The notes: generated from the sequence alone by a model not told the origin. A DNA stretch of 64,000 nt from an uncultured Kiloniellaceae bacterium (GCA_947500035.1 CANMQP010000013.1:124001-188000), one strand, 5' to 3'; positions 17,780 through 27,084 are shown, numbered from the stretch's first letter. Program-made: numbers and translations.

Positions 17780-20700
17780 TCACTCCGCCTCAATGACCAC
17801 CACCAGATCGTGCGGTTCGACACGGGTGCCGGCGGGCGCTGTCACCTCAACGACTTTGCCGCCGATCTCCGCGTAGACCGCGGTCTCCATTTTCATGGCT
17901 TCGATGGTGAAGAGCCGGTCGCCCGGCTCCACCTTGTTGCCCGGTGAGGCGGAAACCGAGACGATCAGGCCCGGCATGGGTGCCCCGATCTGTCCGGGGT
18001 CGTTCTCATCGGCCTTGACCTGTGTACGTGCGTTTGCCGCAAGCAGTTTATCAGCCACTTTGACTGTACGTGGTTGTCCGTTGAGCTCGAAGAAGACCGT
18101 ACGTTGACCTTCGACGTTGGCATCGCTGGTCGCCTGGTAGCGGATGATCAGGGTTTTGCCGCGCTCGATGTCGACGTTGATCTCCTGACCGTGCTCCAGC
18201 CCATAGAAGAAGGCCGGGGTCGGCAGGATCGCGACATTGCCGAAGCTGCGGCGGTGCTTTGCGTACTCCTCGAAAACACTTGGGTACATCAGATAGGAGG
18301 CGAGATCCCGGTCGTCGACCTTGCGGCGCAGCTTGTGTTCGATCTCCGTGCGCTCCTGTTCCAGATCCGTATCCGGCAGGACTGAGCCCGGGCGTACAGT
18401 GTTTGCTGTCTCGCCCTTCAGCACTTTCTCCTGCAGCGCCTTGGGCCAACCGCCCGGCGGCTGTCCCATGTCACCCCGGAAGAGCTCGACCACGGATTCC
18501 GGGAAGGCAATATCGTGGTTCGGATCGAGCACCTCGGCGGGCGTGAGATCGTTGGTCACCATAAAGAGCGCCATGTCGCCGACCACCTTGGAGGAAGGGG
18601 TGACCTTCACGATATCGCCGAACATCTCGTTAACCGCCGTATAGGCGGCCGCCACCTCCTGCCAATGGGCTTCCAGTCCCATGGAGCGAGCCTGTTGCCT
18701 GAGGTTGGTGTACTGGCCGCCGGGCATGCCGTGCTCGAAAACGCCGGCGGATCCGGCACGCATGTCGCTCTCGAAGGCCTGGTAGTAGCGCCGGACCCCG
18801 TCCCAATAGTTTGCCGTCTCGCGCAACGCGGTTCTGTCCAGACCAGGATCGCGCGGCTGTCCCTTCAAGGCCTCGGCGATCGATCCCAGGTTCGGCTGCG
18901 AGGTCAGACCGCTCATGGAATCCATCGCCCCGTCGGCCGCATCCACGCCGGCTTCGGCAGCTGCCAGGATCGAGGCGGCGGCAATGCCGCTGGTGTCGTG
19001 GGTGTGGAAGTGGATCGGCAGGCCCACCTCCTGCTTCAAGGCCGTGATCAGCATGCGCGCAGCCGCCGGCTTGCAGAGCCCCGCCATGTCCTTGACCGCA
19101 ATGATGTGCGCGCCGGCAGCTTCAAGCTGCTTGGCCATGTCGAGGTAGTACTTCAGGTCGTACTTGCTGCGATTGGGGTCGGTGATATCGCCGGTGTAAC
19201 AGATCGCCGCCTCGCAGACCTTGCCGCTCTCGACCACCGCGTCCATGGCGACCCGCATATTCTCGACCCAATTCAGGGAATCGAAGACCCGGAAAATATC
19301 GACCCCGGCCTCGGCCGACTGCTGGACGAAGAAGCGCACCACGTTGTCGGGATAGTTCTTATAGCCGACCCCGTTCGCACCGCGCAGCAGCATCTGGAAC
19401 AGGATATTCGGGATCCGCTCGCGCAGCGCGACCAGGCGCTCCCAGGGATCTTCCTTCAGGAAGCGCATGGCGACGTCGAAAGTGGCTCCGCCCCAACACT
19501 CCAGGGAAAAGAGATTCGGCAGCGAACGGGAATAGTGCTCGGCGATCTCCAGCATATCGTAGGTGCGCATGCGCGTGGCAAAGAGCGACTGATGGGCGTC
19601 ACGGAAGGTCGTGTCGGTGACCAGCAGCTGTTTCTGATCGAGCATCCACTTGGAAAGCCCCTCGGGGCCTAACTGATCCAGGAGATCCCGGCTGCCGCGC
19701 GGGCCCTGATCCTGGTCCGCCGAGGTGGTCACAAGAATCTTGGTGGCGGGCACCTGGGCCTCCGGCATGGGGCCGGGGGCGGGACGGCCCTCGACCTCGG
19801 GATTGCCGTTGATCAGGACATCGCCGATGAAGGACAGCAGGCGGGTCGCCCGGTCGCGTCGGAACTGCACCTCGAAAAGCTCGGGCGTCTGATCGATGAA
19901 GCGTGTGGTGTAGTCGCCGGCAACGAAGCTTGGATGCCCGATCAGCGTCTCCAGGAAGAAGAGGTTGGTCGCCACGCCGCGAATCCGGAACTCGCGCAAT
20001 GCCCGGTCCATGCGGTGGACGGCCTCTTCCGGTGTCGGCGCCCAGGCTGTGACCTTCTCCAGCAGAGAGTCGTAAAAGGGCGTGATCAATGCCCCTGAAT
20101 AGGCGGTGCCGCCATCCAGACGAATGCCGAAACCGTTGGCGCCGCGGTAATTGGTGATCCGCCCATAGTCGGGGATGAAATTATTCTGCGGATCTTCCGT
20201 GGTGACTCGGCACTGCAGGGCGTGGCCGCGCAGCTTGATATCCTCCTGGGCCGGAACGCCGCTTTCGGGACTACCAATGACCGCACCCTGGGCAATGCGG
20301 ATCTGAGCCTTCACCAGATCGACGCCCGTGACCTCCTCGGTCACCGTGTGCTCGACCTGGATGCGCGGATTGACCTCGATGAAGTAAGTCTTGGCGGTAT
20401 CCACGTCGTAGAGGAATTCCACCGTACCCGCGAGCTGATAGCCCGCCGAGCGCGCCAGTTTCACCGCCGACTGACAGAGGTCCTGGCGCTGCGCTTCATC
20501 GAAATAGGGCGCAGGGGCGCGTTCCACGACTTTTTGATTGCGCCGCTGCATGGTGCAGTCACGCTCGAAGAGGTGCACGATGTTGCCGTGCAGATCGCCC
20601 AGCACCTGCACCTCGACATGGCGGGCGCGGCGCACGAGCTTCTCCAGAAAAACCTCGTCCCGTCCGAAAGCGGCACGGGCTTCCCGCTGGCCCGCGGCGA

Positions 20701-21277
20701 CCTGTTCGAAGAGCTCGTCCGCGCTTTCAATGATCCGCATCCCGCGGCCGCCGCCGCCCCAGCTGGCCTTCAGCATGACCGGATAGCCGACCTGTTCAGC
20801 CAGCCTGGCGATCTCGTCCTTGTCGCTTGGCAGAGGGCCGGTCGCTGGCATGACCGGAACGCCGGCGGCTTCAGCCATGTCGCGCGCCTCGACCTTGCTG
20901 CCGAAGCTGCGCATGACATCCGGCGACGGGCCGATAAAGGTGATGCCTTCCCGGCGGCAGGCGTCGGCGAAGTCCGGGTTTTCCGACAGGAAGCCATAGC
21001 CGGGATGGATCGCATCGACCTTGGCATCCTTGGCGACACGCAGGATTTCATCAATCGCGAGATAAGCCTGGACCGGCTCACGGCCCTTGCCGATCAGATA
21101 ACTCTCATCCGATTTGAAACGGTGGAGGGCGAAACGGTCTTCGTGGGAGTAAACCGCGACCGTGCGAATCCCAAGTTCACTGGCCGCGCGCAGTACCCGG
21201 ATCGCGATTTCGCTCCGATTCGCGACCAGAATTTTCCGGAAAGTCTTGCGGCCGTTCTTTGAGTCTGCTGCCGGCAT
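17780..21277 (-). CDS. pyc: Pyruvate carboxylase
   Basis: This is an anaplerotic biotin enzyme: pyruvate + HCO3- + ATP to oxaloacetate. The single chain of 1165 aa shows the full domain order. The biotin carboxylase domain (about 15-470) has the glycine-rich loop SWGGGGRGMR and MQRRNQKVVE. The carboxyltransferase domain (about 550-830) has DTTFRDAHQSLFATRMRT and ALKQEVGLPIHFHTHDTSG. The tetramerisation/PC domain follows, then the C-terminal biotinyl domain with AMKMET, whose biotinyl Lys is about residue 1129. The ATG at 21277 with GGGAG upstream is preferred to a GTG two codons earlier. Confidence 0.97.
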   Translation of the reverse strand: MPAADSKNGRKTFRKILVANRSEIAIRVLRAASELGIRTVAVYSHEDRFALHRFKSDESYLIGKGREPVQAYLAIDEILRVAKDAKVDAIHPGYGFLSENPDFADACRREGITFIGPSPDVMRSFGSKVEARDMAEAAGVPVMPATGPLPSDKDEIARLAEQVGYPVMLKASWGGGGRGMRIIESADELFEQVAAGQREARAAFGRDEVFLEKLVRRARHVEVQVLGDLHGNIVHLFERDCTMQRRNQKVVERAPAPYFDEAQRQDLCQSAVKLARSAGYQLAGTVEFLYDVDTAKTYFIEVNPRIQVEHTVTEEVTGVDLVKAQIRIAQGAVIGSPESGVPAQEDIKLRGHALQCRVTTEDPQNNFIPDYGRITNYRGANGFGIRLDGGTAYSGALITPFYDSLLEKVTAWAPTPEEAVHRMDRALREFRIRGVATNLFFLETLIGHPSFVAGDYTTRFIDQTPELFEVQFRRDRATRLLSFIGDVLINGNPEVEGRPAPGPMPEAQVPATKILVTTSADQDQGPRGSRDLLDQLGPEGLSKWMLDQKQLLVTDTTFRDAHQSLFATRMRTYDMLEIAEHYSRSLPNLFSLECWGGATFDVAMRFLKEDPWERLVALRERIPNILFQMLLRGANGVGYKNYPDNVVRFFVQQSAEAGVDIFRVFDSLNWVENMRVAMDAVVESGKVCEAAICYTGDITDPNRSKYDLKYYLDMAKQLEAAGAHIIAVKDMAGLCKPAAARMLITALKQEVGLPIHFHTHDTSGIAAASILAAAEAGVDAADGAMDSMSGLTSQPNLGSIAEALKGQPRDPGLDRTALRETANYWDGVRRYYQAFESDMRAGSAGVFEHGMPGGQYTNLRQQARSMGLEAHWQEVAAAYTAVNEMFGDIVKVTPSSKVVGDMALFMVTNDLTPAEVLDPNHDIAFPESVVELFRGDMGQPPGGWPKALQEKVLKGETANTVRPGSVLPDTDLEQERTEIEHKLRRKVDDRDLASYLMYPSVFEEYAKHRRSFGNVAILPTPAFFYGLEHGQEINVDIERGKTLIIRYQATSDANVEGQRTVFFELNGQPRTVKVADKLLAANARTQVKADENDPGQIGAPMPGLIVSVSASPGNKVEPGDRLFTIEAMKMETAVYAEIGGKVVEVTAPAGTRVEPHDLVVVIEAE

Positions 21278-21602
21278 TCTCACGCTCCCTTTTTTTAGAT
21301 AGAGCCCGGCCCCTTTTTTATTTCTCGAGTCAAAACCGTGGGTCTTGAGTCAAAACCTGAGGCCGTGGTTCCATTATAGCTTCAAAAACACTGGATCGGG
21401 CTCTATATGCCCGAGCAGCTTTGCCGACTCCAGAAATTCGCTTGACCAAACGTCTGTTTCGCTAAGCCTGCGCCCGCAGATCCGGCAAGGCATGCCGAGC
21501 CGAATCGCACCACGATGAGAAAGACTCTGAAAGCTTAGTCTGGAACCAATGCAGGGAAGTGGTTAGTGTGCGCGTTTTATTGCAAAGACTCGCATTCTGC
21601 CG
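21278..21602. other. Non-coding spacer upstream of pyc and the anti-sigma-like gene
   Basis: This divergent intergenic stretch carries T-runs next to pyc and a direct repeat GAGTCAAAACC (two copies near 21325-21355). A short possible leader ORF (GTG at 21568 to TAA at 21660, 30 aa, AGGGAAG 8 nt upstream) begins at its end. I see no other gene. It should contain the pyc promoter. Confidence 0.5.
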
Positions 21603-21650
21603 CCACCTGCGGAGCTTGACAGTCGCAGGTTGCAGGTGGGTTTTATTTTT
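21603..21650 (+). promoter_or_regulatory. Leader hairpin with T-run or overlapping promoter
   Basis: An 8-bp stem (CCACCTGC / GCAGGTGG) is followed by GTTTTATTTTTT. A competing 7-bp stem (ACCTGCG / CGCAGGT) uses the same left arm. The loop contains a consensus -35 hexamer TTGACA at 21616-21621, so the same bases could instead be a promoter with a T-rich -10 region about 18-20 bp downstream. It ends 27 bp before the ATG at 21678. Confidence 0.4.
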
Positions 21651-21677
21651 TGTCGCGTAAGGTTTGATCCAAGCTCA

Positions 21678-22979
21678 ATGGACCAAAAAGAAGTACAGAT
21701 GTTGGCAGCGGAGTTCGTGCTCGGCACCTTGAACCGGGCCATGCTGCTGCAATTCAAAAACGAACTGAGTCAGAATCCGGCTTTGCGCACGGCTGTGAAA
21801 GACTGGGAACGGCGTTTTGGAATGGAGCGCGGTGGCGCGCTGCTTCACCGTGAGAAGCCTGATCCGGCTCCGGAACTGCGCGAAACATCAAAGAAAGAAA
21901 CATCTTTCAGCCGCAAAGGCGACGGCGCCACTGAAGCCGATCCCATTCTCGATCAAAAGACTCAACGCGAAGTGCAGGCCACTTTAGAGCAGATATCGCT
22001 GGACTCGACCCTTGCAAGCCGGGTGCGCTGCGGACAGGCGGGTCAGCGGGTCCCCCGCAGAGTAACGGCTGCGACGCCAAGTCAATCACCGCCGCGAAAC
22101 GGACGGTCGGGAAACACGGCGCGCGCCCTGGTGTCGGCCCTCGAGCAAGAGGTCAACTCGGCGGCCAGCCCGGACACCGCCCCCAAGACCGGCCCAAAGG
22201 CCGATCCGGAGACCAAGCCGGAAGTCCGCCGGCAGCAAACAACCAAACAGCTTCCAAAGACACCGGAAGCGCAGGGCGGCACCAAAGCCGAGAACGACAC
22301 CAAAGCCGAGGAAACCGAGAGGCTTTCGCGGGATCAAGCAGCCTTGAAGGTTCAGTCCGTCTTAAAAGCCGCTCGGAATATTCTGTCAAAGCAGGCTCCA
22401 GAGGCCACAGATGTGCCCCGGGCAAAAGAGATATCTCAGGTACCGGAAAATACCACGGCCGGCTCAGCTTCTCAGGCCGAAGAAACACCGCCCGCCCTTG
22501 AAACACCGCCGGTCCAAGACACACCAACCGTAACCGAAACACCAGCCCTAACCGAAACCACAGCGGCCGAGGAAACGCCGCCGGCCAAAGGACCCTCTGC
22601 TGCCGCCCTCGAGGCGGGTCAAAACGAGCCTGAAGATTCGGCGCCATCGCTTCTACGTGCCGAAGACGGCACTTGGGACGCGCTTGCGCCACGGGTTTAC
22701 AAAAAACGACTCAACCGGGACGACAATTTCAACCGGCAGAGTTATCTGCTTCGTATGATTCCCGGTGGCCGCATACAGCCTCAACGCAGAGGCGGGATTG
22801 AAGAAATCTATGTGGTCGAAGGCCGAGTCAAAATTGGCGAAAACACCCTCGGTCCCGGCGATTTTCAAGCCTTTGCGGCGAAAAGCTTCGTACCGGAAAT
22901 TGCCGCATCCGGCGATAGTCTGGTTTTGGTCCGCGGCCAGATCGCAGCACGGATCCCCGATCCCGAAGGCACGGCCTGA
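21678..22979 (+). CDS. Anti-sigma-like protein: RskA-type N-terminus, long disordered linker, degenerate cupin
   Basis: This is a 433-aa protein of mosaic build. Residues 1-48 resemble the N-terminal helix bundle of RskA/ChrR-type anti-sigma factors (LAAEFVLGTLNRAM, then NPALRTAVKDWERRF). Residues about 60-325 are rich in Pro, Thr, Glu, Ala and Lys and look disordered, with many TP and ETPP repeats. Residues about 330-425 look like a ChrR-type cupin (YLLRMIPGGRIQPQRRGG, EEIYVVEG, LGPGDF). The usual metal-binding His residues are replaced by Gln, Arg and Pro. There is no transmembrane segment and no ECF sigma gene nearby. The ATG at 21678 is chosen because the conserved region starts directly after it. 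Confidence 0.7.
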   Translation: MDQKEVQMLAAEFVLGTLNRAMLLQFKNELSQNPALRTAVKDWERRFGMERGGALLHREKPDPAPELRETSKKETSFSRKGDGATEADPILDQKTQREVQATLEQISLDSTLASRVRCGQAGQRVPRRVTAATPSQSPPRNGRSGNTARALVSALEQEVNSAASPDTAPKTGPKADPETKPEVRRQQTTKQLPKTPEAQGGTKAENDTKAEETERLSRDQAALKVQSVLKAARNILSKQAPEATDVPRAKEISQVPENTTAGSASQAEETPPALETPPVQDTPTVTETPALTETTAAEETPPAKGPSAAALEAGQNEPEDSAPSLLRAEDGTWDALAPRVYKKRLNRDDNFNRQSYLLRMIPGGRIQPQRRGGIEEIYVVEGRVKIGENTLGPGDFQAFAAKSFVPEIAASGDSLVLVRGQIAARIPDPEGTA

Positions 22980-23160
22980 CTTCTCCCCAATTGAATGTAA
23001 GCACTTGACTTCAGGCAATGTTTGCCACTAGACCGGTGCATTCGTTAACCATATTCACTCAAGACTGGTGCCGGATATAACTGTCAGCCTGTTTACGTCT
23101 TGGTCATAAACTGCTGCGAGACTGTTCAAGCTGAACAACGGCAATTGAGGAAGAAAATAC

Positions 23161-23484
23161 GTGTCGATACTGCCTATCGGACATCTCGCGTTTACCAAGG
23201 CCGATATCAACGTGCTCGTCGAAGCGGGCACCCACTTGGTCGACGATCAGCGCGCCGGATCCTGTGTTCCGGTTGAAATCGACAACGGGGAGGTTGTCGT
23301 CGCAATCCTGGATCAGGACGACGAATATCTCCTCTGCGCATTTGGCAAAGACCACGGCTGGTATTGCGCCTACGACTCCGAATGGTCGGTCATCGCCCGC
23401 AGCCAGTTCATTCAGGATGTGATCGACGTTCTGCCCACTGTCGCAGAGAACAATGATCGCAGGTCCGCAGCCAACGCAGCCTGA
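23161..23484 (+). CDS. Hypothetical protein, 107 aa
   Basis: I do not recognise this family. The reading frame starts at a GTG (23161). The protein is acidic (many Asp and Glu), soluble and without signal peptide. It has beta-strand-like segments (CVPVEIDNGEVVVAIL, EYLLCAFGKDHGWYCAY) and a C-terminal helix ending in an Ala/Asn/Arg-rich tail. Codon use resembles its neighbours. It has its own 181-bp upstream spacer and no obvious operon partner. Confidence 0.6.
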   Translation: MSILPIGHLAFTKADINVLVEAGTHLVDDQRAGSCVPVEIDNGEVVVAILDQDDEYLLCAFGKDHGWYCAYDSEWSVIARSQFIQDVIDVLPTVAENNDRRSAANAA

Positions 23485-23613
23485 CCCCTCTGGAAAGTCT
23501 CTCCTCCGCCGGGCCTGATCGTCCAGTGCGGGAGCGTGCGAAAACAGAAATTCCCTCTGCGCCTGTAGGTTCCGTTTCTTTGACGCGAATCACCTGGCCA
23601 GCAGAAACCAAAA

Positions 23614-23639
23614 GACGGCGGCCCAAAAGGGCCGCCGTC
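23614..23639 (-). terminator. Strong hairpin terminator (minus strand)
   Basis: A perfect 11-bp GC-rich stem (GACGGCGGCCC / GGGCCGCCGTC) with a 4-nt loop is followed on the minus strand by TTTTGGTTT. It lies about 150 bp downstream of the small lipoprotein gene and also backs up the convergent 107-aa gene. The rest of 23485-23785 shows no gene. Confidence 0.7.
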
Positions 23640-23785
23640 GCTTCTGTTGGGCCAATCCTCGCCACCCTGGCACGTCGCTCGACCCGAGTGAGAGTCTGCC
23701 AGCCGGACTGGCCCGGCTGGCATTCCAGACCCTATTCCTTAACTCCGCGCAGAAGAGCGCACAGAAGAACCTGCGCTTCAGCTCC

Positions 23786-23953
23786 TTACTGCGTAGGAAC
23801 CGATGGGTCCTGAGGCTGCTGGTTGTCAGGCACCTGCTCAAGCTGAGCCGGCGCTTCACTTTGCTGTTCCCGCGGGACTTCGTCGCAAGCCGACACCGCG
23901 GCACCGAAAGCAAGAACCGCGAACAACGGGGCGAAACGCTTCACTTCAAACAT
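23786..23953 (-). CDS. Small predicted lipoprotein, 55 aa
   Basis: This is a short secreted protein with a lipoprotein signal peptide: basic/hydrophobic N-terminus, then lipobox V-S-A-C at about residues 20-23. A Gln/Pro/Glu-rich tail of about 32 residues follows. The ATG at 23953 has AAGGAG 6 nt upstream, which decides the start over an ATG five codons earlier that overlaps the Shine-Dalgarno. The mature part is too short and simple for a fold. An inverted repeat at 23964-23990 covers its leader, and a strong terminator follows. Confidence 0.65.
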   Translation of the reverse strand: MFEVKRFAPLFAVLAFGAAVSACDEVPREQQSEAPAQLEQVPDNQQPQDPSVPTQ

Positions 23954-23963
23954 CGTAATCTCC

Positions 23964-23990
23964 TTCATAACAATACAACATCGTTATGAA
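23964..23990. promoter_or_regulatory. Inverted repeat TTCATAAC-N11-GTTATGAA upstream of the small lipoprotein
   Basis: A perfect 8-bp inverted repeat with an 11-bp spacer lies immediately upstream of, and touching, the Shine-Dalgarno of the lipoprotein gene at 23953. It could be an operator or a hairpin that limits ribosome access. Confidence 0.4.
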
Positions 23991-24167
23991 TCGAATATTT
24001 GCGCCCGTAAAGTGACATTCAATCGCTTTTTACATTGCTATTTTAATATCACAGAATGCCATTTATTTGACATCCATTAGACACCTGAGGATCACAGCAA
24101 TTGATTTCCGGTGAGAGTTATAATTTTGCAACGAATGCACTGCGTCTAGTTCTGCAGACGCCACCGA

Positions 24168-25463
24168 TTACTTTTGCGCATTCCCGGGGTCATGCACCTT
24201 CTCCCCCTGCGGCTTGATATCTTTTGCCGTTGCGTAGATCGAGGACGCCAGAAACAGCGCGACGGCAATGGATGCAAAACCAAGGCGATACCCCAGTTCG
24301 TCCGACAGGCCGGAGCGCCGGCTGAGATCCAAGACGAGACCGAAACCACTTTGCAGCAAGGGAATGCCGGCCACGGAAACCAGGGTCAGGAGTGTCGCAG
24401 CACGGCCAATAAGGTGATCGGCGAAGAGCGCCCGGTTGTGCGCAGCCAATGGCAGGTAGAACTGCTGGCAGAAGGTCATAAAGACCAAGCAGGCAATGGC
24501 GGCCCCCAAAGGCGCCTGCGGCCAGACCGCAAGGGCAGTCAGGCTGCTGAATGACAAAAATGTACATCCTAAAATGACGCCCTTGCGTGTGCCAAAGCGG
24601 CGGTCCAAAGGCCCCACGACCAAACCTGCGACACTGGTCGACAGAAAGAGCACAAAGAGAATCAGTCCGGTTTCGGTCCGGCTGAGGCCGTGGATTTCCT
24701 GGAAATAAGGCCCACCCCAAAGTCCGGCAATCGCGGTGATGGGCGCAAAGGTCACCAGCCCAAGTGCCAGGATCTTGAAGAAGTCCCGCTTACCGAAGAT
24801 CTCCCGATATCCCGTCAGAGTTTCCTTGATTGACTTGGGACGGCCGCCCTGGTCACGATAGTCCGGCGGTGCATCGCGGATCGTCAGGTATCCGAGCAAC
24901 GACACGGCCAGAATAAGGAATCCGACGGCGGCAAAGTTCGCCCGCCAGCCGAAGATCCCTATGGACTCGGCAAGCGGGTAGGTTCCGGTCAAGCCTCCGA
25001 TGCCGCCGATCGCAACCATGAGACCGGACAAGGTTGCAAACCTGTCCTGCGGGAACCAGCGGGCGAAGAGGAGGTAAGCTCCGGCCGTGAGCGACGCAAA
25101 CCCGACGCCAAGGAGAATACGCGCAAGGAGCAGCCACTGGACGTCGACCGCCTGCGCAAAAAGCAGGCTGCCGCAGCCTGACAGGGCGAGCGAGAGCGGC
25201 ACGACCCGCCGGACGCCATAGCGGTCCAGTACGATACCCGCAGGCACCTGCATGATCACCGTCGCAATGAACATGGCGCCGATCACACCGCCAATCGCCG
25301 TGGGGGTCAGCTGAAACTCTTCGGTCAAAACCGGTGAGATAATTCCGCCGGCGGCACGGTGAAACTGCGCCATGGCGAAAATCAAGGCACTGAAGAGGAC
25401 GATCCAGATACGGGCCAAAGGTGGAATTGATGAAGCCGTCAAGAGAACCGCACTCTTTCTCAT
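24168..25463 (-). CDS. MFS transporter
   Basis: This is a 12-helix major facilitator superfamily carrier of 431 aa. The loop 2-3 signature is visible as GIVLDRYGVRRVVP, and a related G-x-x-x-D-R-R-F-G-T-R-K motif occurs in the second half (GPLDRRFGTRKGV). The first helix starts near residue 15. The nearest well-known groups are nitrate/nitrite- and hexuronate-like carriers, but substrate specificity is not readable. It is transcribed away from tRNA-Gly. Confidence 0.88.
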   Translation of the reverse strand: MRKSAVLLTASSIPPLARIWIVLFSALIFAMAQFHRAAGGIISPVLTEEFQLTPTAIGGVIGAMFIATVIMQVPAGIVLDRYGVRRVVPLSLALSGCGSLLFAQAVDVQWLLLARILLGVGFASLTAGAYLLFARWFPQDRFATLSGLMVAIGGIGGLTGTYPLAESIGIFGWRANFAAVGFLILAVSLLGYLTIRDAPPDYRDQGGRPKSIKETLTGYREIFGKRDFFKILALGLVTFAPITAIAGLWGGPYFQEIHGLSRTETGLILFVLFLSTSVAGLVVGPLDRRFGTRKGVILGCTFLSFSSLTALAVWPQAPLGAAIACLVFMTFCQQFYLPLAAHNRALFADHLIGRAATLLTLVSVAGIPLLQSGFGLVLDLSRRSGLSDELGYRLGFASIAVALFLASSIYATAKDIKPQGEKVHDPGNAQK

Positions 25464-25550
25464 CGAGTTTCAGCGCGCCCTGCATGCGGTGCCGGAAGTG
25501 TTTCGAACACACAGCCGCCATCAGGGAATGTAGGAGGATGACAGGAAAGC

Positions 25551-25624
25551 TGGAGCGGGCGAAGGGAATCGAACCCTCGTCGTAAGCTTGGGAAGCTTCT
25601 GCTCTACCATTGAGCTACGCCCGC
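25551..25624 (-). tRNA. tRNA-Gly (anticodon CCC)
   Basis: The minus strand folds as a complete cloverleaf. The acceptor stem is GCGGGCG/CGCCCGC, the D arm GCTC-AATGGTA-GAGC, the anticodon loop TTCCCAA (anticodon CCC) and the T arm GAGGG-TTCGATT-CCCTT. The discriminator is T and the CCA is encoded. The anticodon stem has four pairs plus a G-A mismatch at its top. It strongly resembles known glycine tRNA(CCC) genes. Confidence 0.95.
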
Positions 25625-25845
25625 AGCCGGTTTTGTATAAGCGAAGGCGCGGCGCGATGCAATGGCGCAACCCCTTGCCGCGGACAGCCGCAAGACAAAC
25701 CTGTGGCTGTGCCCAGGCCGCAGATAATCGATGTAAGCGGTAACTTCCCGGTAAAAGCCGCGTGAAGGCAATTTTCTAGCTACTGACATTGGCGAGCGCG
25801 CGGGCTAGGTTGCCCCTCGCCCGAAATCAGAGAAAAGAAGCAACG

Positions 25846-27084
25846 ATGCGCAGTATTCAGACCGGAATTCGTCAGGTTTTCATCGGCCTTATCTGCCTGC
25901 TCGGCACCGCTGCTGCGGGCCAGGCACAGACTCAGGGCGAGACTCTCGCCGCTAACTGGGAGGAGACCCTTGCCGCGGCGCGCGGGCAAGAGGTTTACTG
26001 GAACGCCTGGGGCGGAGACGAGCGCATCAACGCTTACATAGCCTGGGTCGGCCAGCGGGTTTGGGACGACTACGGCATCAAATTGAACCATGTGAAACTC
26101 TCGGACACGGCCGATGCGGTTTCCCGGGTTCTGGCCGAGAAGGCCGCGGGCCGCACATCCGGCGGCTCGATCGATCTCATCTGGATCAATGGCGAGAACT
26201 TCGCGGCCATGAAGGAAAACGGACTTCTGTTCGGCCCCTTCAGTGAAGAGCTTCCCAATTTCGCCGGGGTCGACGTCGAACATAAGCCCAGCACACTGGT
26301 GGATTTTACGGTTCCCGTCGAAGGCCTGGAAGCGCCCTGGGGCATGGCAAAGATCAATTTCATCTACGACAGCGCCCGCGTGAAAACGACCCCGCGTTCC
26401 ATTCCGGGTTTTTTGGAGTGGGCAAAAGCAAACCCGGGCCGCTTCACCTACCCGACCCCACCCGACTTTATCGGTTCCACCTTCCTGAAGCAGGTGCTGA
26501 TCGAGCTGGCGGAGGATCGGGACGAACTGCAAAAGCCCTTCACCAGCGACGAGCGCTTTGCCGAGGTGACGGCGCCCCTCTGGGATTACCTTGACGCTCT
26601 GCATCCCCACCTCTGGCGCAAGGGCGAACTTTTCCCCGCCAACGGTCCGGCGCAAAGGCAGCTCTTGGATGACGGCGAAGTCGATATCCACATCTCCTTC
26701 TATCCATCGGAAGCTTCATCACTGATCGCGACCGACCTGCTGCCGGATACCGCACGGGTCTTCGTCCTGGAAGAAGGCACGATCGGCAACACGCACTTTG
26801 TCGCCATTCCCTTTAACGCATCGGCCAAGAAGGCTGCCATGGTCGTTGCCGATTTTCTCATGAGTCCCGAGGCCCAGGCGGAAAAGCAGAACGAGGCGGT
26901 CTGGGGCGACGATACCGTCCTGGCCATGTCAAAACTCTCGAACGAAGACCGGCAGCGCTTTGACGATCTGCCGCGCGGTGCCGCAACACTTACGCCCGAG
27001 CAACTGGGTGCAACGCTGTTGGAACCCCACCCGGCATGGATGACCAAAATTGAGGCGGAATGGCAGCAGCGCTATAGCCGCTGA
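25846..27084 (+). CDS. ABC transporter substrate-binding protein, YnjB type
   Basis: This is a periplasmic binding protein of 412 aa with a Sec signal peptide (hydrophobic core about 12-25, cleavage near GQA-QT). The segments VYWNAWGGDERINAYIAW, IDLIWINGENFAAMK and APWGMAKINFIYD, with NPGRFTYPTPPDFIGSTF, match the YnjB family. The ligand is unknown; E. coli YnjBCD has been thought thiamine- or iron-like by analogy only. An AAGAAG element precedes the ATG at 25846. It heads a three-gene operon with a fused permease and an ATPase. Confidence 0.9.
   Translation: MRSIQTGIRQVFIGLICLLGTAAAGQAQTQGETLAANWEETLAAARGQEVYWNAWGGDERINAYIAWVGQRVWDDYGIKLNHVKLSDTADAVSRVLAEKAAGRTSGGSIDLIWINGENFAAMKENGLLFGPFSEELPNFAGVDVEHKPSTLVDFTVPVEGLEAPWGMAKINFIYDSARVKTTPRSIPGFLEWAKANPGRFTYPTPPDFIGSTFLKQVLIELAEDRDELQKPFTSDERFAEVTAPLWDYLDALHPHLWRKGELFPANGPAQRQLLDDGEVDIHISFYPSEASSLIATDLLPDTARVFVLEEGTIGNTHFVAIPFNASAKKAAMVVADFLMSPEAQAEKQNEAVWGDDTVLAMSKLSNEDRQRFDDLPRGAATLTPEQLGATLLEPHPAWMTKIEAEWQQRYSR

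Noticed and set aside
18515-21262. Long plus-strand frames inside pyc
   Set aside because: Antisense to pyruvate carboxylase, whose full domain order is intact on the minus strand.
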